Shown piece after piece: positions 5,044 through 7,158 of a DNA stretch of 7,158 bases. Position 1 is the first letter of the stretch. Each line of letters opens with the position of its first letter. The notes beneath the pieces were generated by a model. The model saw nothing but the letters and a program-made list of their open reading frames with translations. It did not search any database and was not told the origin of the DNA. A program made the translations under genes and the position numbers. The stretch is taken from positions 1 through 7,158 of the forward strand of contig CAJMPK010000076.1 of the NCBI GenBank assembly GCA_905215205.1, given 5' to 3'. This DNA comes from an uncultured bacterium. GTDB taxonomy: Bacteria > Actinomycetota > Coriobacteriia > Coriobacteriales > Coriobacteriaceae.

Positions 5044-6804
5044 ATGGAATCGATCGTTAAGTTCTTGGAGAAAGGTCAGCCGTACTTCGACAAGGTATCT
5101 AAGAACATCTACCTTCAGGCCATTAAAGACGGCTTTTTGGCAGCAATGCCCATCATCCTGTCTTCTTCTGTCTTCCTGCTTATTTCGACCCTGCCGGGCG
5201 TTGTCGCCACGGTCGGCGGCTTTACGCTGCCCGACTGGTGGAACGTCGACGTCGTGAACTTCTGCAACAAGGTTTACAACTTCACGATGGGCGTCGTGGG
5301 CATCATGGTCGCCGGCACCACCGCAAGCGCGCTGACCGGCTCCAAGAACCGCCGCATGCCTGCCGGCAAGGCCATCAACGCCACGAGCACCATGGTCGCC
5401 GCCATGTGCGCTATGCTCATCTTGGCCGTTACCCAGACGAGTGCCAAGATCGACGGCGCCGATGTCTCGGTGTTCTTTACCGACAACATGGGCACCAAGG
5501 GCCTACTGAGCTCCTTTGTCGCCGCATTTGCCACGGTCAACATCTATGCCTTCTGCATTAAGCGAGACATCACCATCAAGCTGCCCAAAGAAGTCCCCGG
5601 CGCCATCGCCCAGAACTTCCGCGACATCTTCGCCTTCAGCTTCTCCATCCTGTTTGTCGCCGTCATCGACGTTATCTGCCGCACCTGCTTGGCCGTCCCG
5701 TTTGCCAACGTCATCTCCACGCTGGTGAGCCCGCTGTTCGCCGCTGCCGATTCCTACGCCGGCCTCGCCCTCATCTGGTTCATGATCCCGCTGTTCTGGT
5801 TCATGGGCATCCACGGCCCCTCGGTCGTTAAGCCTGCCCTCAACGCCGCGCTGTTTGGCAACATCACCACCAACCTCGCCACGCTGCAGGCCGGCGGTCA
5901 CCCCGCCCTCGCCCTGACCGAGAACTTCGGTAACTACATCGGCGAACTCGGCGGCACCGGCGCCACGTTCATTGTCCCGATCATCTTCCTGCTCTTTATG
6001 CGCTCCAAGCAGCTCAAGGCCGTCGGCAAAGCCTCTGTCGTACCCGTGATGTTCGCCGTCAACGAACCGTTGCTGTTCGCCGCGCCCATCATCCTCAACC
6101 CGTACTTCCTGATCCCGTTCCTGTTTGCCCCCGTGGCCAACGTCCTCATTGGTAAGTTCTTCATCGACTTTTTGGGCATGAACGGCTTTATCTATGCCAT
6201 GCCGTGGGCACTCCCCGGACCGATCGGCACCTTCATCGACACCAACTTCCAGCCGATCTCTCTGGTCCTGGTTGTCGTCCTGCTGGTCGTTGACTTCTTA
6301 ATCTACTACCCGTTCTGCAAGGCCTACGACAACGTCCTGTGCAAGCAGGAGGCCGAGACCCTGGCCGAAGAAGAGGCCGAGGAGACCAAGGCCGTCAAGA
6401 CCGCTGCCGCCCCCGCCGTTGAGGCTCCTGTTGTCGAGACAGCTTCTGCCACTGAGGCCTCCGCAACTCCGTCCGCCCTTAAGGGCAAGGATCTGAGGGT
6501 TCTGGTTCTGTGCGCTGGCGCCGGCACCTCTGCACTGCTCGCCAACGCGCTTAAGGAAGGCGCCGACGAGCTGGGCATCGACATTACCGCCAACGCCGGT
6601 GCCTACGGCAGCCACTACGCCATCATGGACCAGTACAACGTCATCGTCCTGGCTCCGCAGGTTCGCACCTATTACAACGAGATGAAGGCCGACACCGACC
6701 GCCTGGGCATCACGCTGCTGTCGCCCAAGGGCAAACAGTACATCGACCTCACTAAGGATCCCAAGGGTGCCGTCGCCTGGATTGAGGAAAACCTCGAGGC
6801 ATAA
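5044..6804 (+). CDS. lacE: PTS lactose-type EIICB transporter (EIIC-EIIB fusion)
   Basis: A 586-residue inner-membrane sugar permease fused to its phosphoryl-transfer domain, similar in length and order to Firmicute LacE (about 570). Residues 1 to about 425 are EIIC, with many hydrophobic segments (for example around 30-52, 80-98, 152-172, 196-222, 238-256, 306-320 and 404-424). Conserved sugar-site motifs are GIHGPS (His257) and NEPLLFAAP (Glu341). Residues about 432-480 form an Ala/Glu/Pro-rich, acidic linker. Residues 484-586 are EIIB, with phospho-cysteine Cys490 in VLVLCAGAGTS. The protein takes phosphate from an EIIA, not present here, and delivers 6-phospho-sugar to LacG in the cytoplasm. 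It lies downstream of lacG2 on the same strand and ends in a bidirectional terminator. The lactose assignment rests on LacE likeness and on the LacG neighbours. Cellobiose or another beta-glycoside is the main alternative. Confidence 0.9.
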   Translation: MESIVKFLEKGQPYFDKVSKNIYLQAIKDGFLAAMPIILSSSVFLLISTLPGVVATVGGFTLPDWWNVDVVNFCNKVYNFTMGVVGIMVAGTTASALTGSKNRRMPAGKAINATSTMVAAMCAMLILAVTQTSAKIDGADVSVFFTDNMGTKGLLSSFVAAFATVNIYAFCIKRDITIKLPKEVPGAIAQNFRDIFAFSFSILFVAVIDVICRTCLAVPFANVISTLVSPLFAAADSYAGLALIWFMIPLFWFMGIHGPSVVKPALNAALFGNITTNLATLQAGGHPALALTENFGNYIGELGGTGATFIVPIIFLLFMRSKQLKAVGKASVVPVMFAVNEPLLFAAPIILNPYFLIPFLFAPVANVLIGKFFIDFLGMNGFIYAMPWALPGPIGTFIDTNFQPISLVLVVVLLVVDFLIYYPFCKAYDNVLCKQEAETLAEEEAEETKAVKTAAAPAVEAPVVETASATEASATPSALKGKDLRVLVLCAGAGTSALLANALKEGADELGIDITANAGAYGSHYAIMDQYNVIVLAPQVRTYYNEMKADTDRLGITLLSPKGKQYIDLTKDPKGAVAWIEENLEA

Positions 6805-6835
6805 GATGCTGACGCCACCTGCCGCTCGCAGAAAA

Positions 6836-6876
6836 AAAATGGCCCGTGCATCGATGCGTGATGCGCGGGCCATTTT
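6836..6876. terminator. Bidirectional intrinsic terminator after lacE2
   Basis: A 17-bp stem pairs 6836-6852 with 6860-6876, with one G-T wobble and a 7-base loop. Arms begin and end AAAATGGCCCG / CGGGCCATTTT. A run of eight A (6832-6839) on the left and TTTTGTTT on the right supply T-tracts on both strands. It can therefore stop both lacE2 and the convergent regulator gene on the minus strand. Confidence 0.92.
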
Positions 6877-6899
6877 GTTTAGACCGCACCCGTCCTCCT

Positions 6900-6964
6900 G
6901 TTCATCTTAATCTGTAACATCTAGCCGAGTTTTTGGGTCCCAGCTGTTACAGATCGAGATGAAC
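6900..6964. repeat. Palindromic intergenic repeat, copy 3
   Basis: A 65-base palindrome with arms 6900-6924 and 6940-6964 and loop CCGAGTTTTTGGGTC. It is 57 of 65 identical to copy 1 and in the same orientation. The TGTAACA/TGTTACA core is conserved. As with copies 1 and 2, it lies between a plus-strand lactose gene and the 3' end of a minus-strand LacI-family gene, 13 bases from that gene's stop. Confidence 0.85.
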
Positions 6965-6977
6965 GAGCCGAGCACGT

Positions 6978-7158
6978 CTATGCCCGCAGATCCTTCACAC
7001 TGGAGCGCTCGACCAACACGCCCGAAACAAGCGTACGGCTTCTGGAGCTCGGAGCTTCTAGGCCCGCAACGACCTCGTTGAGCGCACGGACGCCCAGCTC
7101 GCGGTGGCGAAACTTCACCGACGTCAGAATCGAGTTGGGAATCGTCTTGTAAAGCTCA
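6978..7158 (-). CDS. LacI-family regulator, C-terminal part (5' end beyond window)
   Basis: Read on the minus strand, the frame enters from the right edge and ends at TAG (6980-6978), showing 59 residues and no start in view. The end LVSGVLVERSSVKDLRA closely resembles LVERSTVRDIRG of the complete LacI-family protein at 2046-3074. The stretch ILTSVKFRHRELGVRALNEVVAG fits the usual C-terminal strand and helix of the sensor domain (LTTV...ELG..A). The DNA-binding domain is outside the window, so its targets are unknown. It converges on lacE2, mirroring the first regulator's position after lacG1. Confidence 0.8.
   Translation of the reverse strand, partial: ELYKTIPNSILTSVKFRHRELGVRALNEVVAGLEAPSSRSRTLVSGVLVERSSVKDLRA

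Noticed and set aside
5503..5901. Minus-strand frame inside lacE2
   Set aside because: It is a shadow of a well-supported membrane protein gene, with skewed Gly/Asp/Val composition.

Overview
The window is a lactose/beta-galactoside phosphotransferase (PTS) region from a high-GC bacterium. It carries two copies of the LacE-LacG pair: a membrane transporter that phosphorylates the sugar on entry, and a cytoplasmic 6-phospho-beta-galactosidase that splits it. Each pair is followed by a convergent LacI-family regulator gene. The sequence is GC-rich with strong preference for C or G at third codon positions, yet the proteins closely resemble Firmicute-type LacE and LacG. Together these suggest a gut Coriobacteriia such as Collinsella. 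That placement is inferred from composition and protein style, not proven.

Layout, left to right. Positions 1-272 (+) are the 3' end of a first EIICB (lacE-like), followed by an 11-bp hairpin. lacG copy 1 lies at 339-1778 (+) and ends in a strong intrinsic terminator. Two tandem copies of a 65-bp palindromic repeat fill 1890-2035. A LacI-family regulator on the minus strand (2046 to about 3074) converges on lacG1. The divergent control region (about 3075-3418) holds a good promoter for the regulator and three near-identical 14-bp operator-like sites. lacG copy 2 (3419-4867, +) and lacE copy 2 (5044-6804, +) follow, separated by a 14-bp perfect hairpin. A bidirectional terminator, a third copy of the palindromic repeat, and the 3' end of a second minus-strand LacI-family gene (6978 to the window edge) complete it.

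How it works together. LacE (EIIC plus EIIB) imports and phosphorylates lactose or a related beta-galactoside. It needs a phospho-donor EIIA (LacF type) that is not in this window. LacG hydrolyses the resulting 6-phospho-galactoside. The LacI-type protein probably represses itself and the divergent lacG2-lacE2 unit through the three operator-like sites. In module 1 the order is transporter then hydrolase; in module 2 it is hydrolase then transporter.

No wholly new defence or mobile system is visible. The least explained items are the palindromic repeat family, which shows paired (compensatory) base changes, and the three-site operator array.
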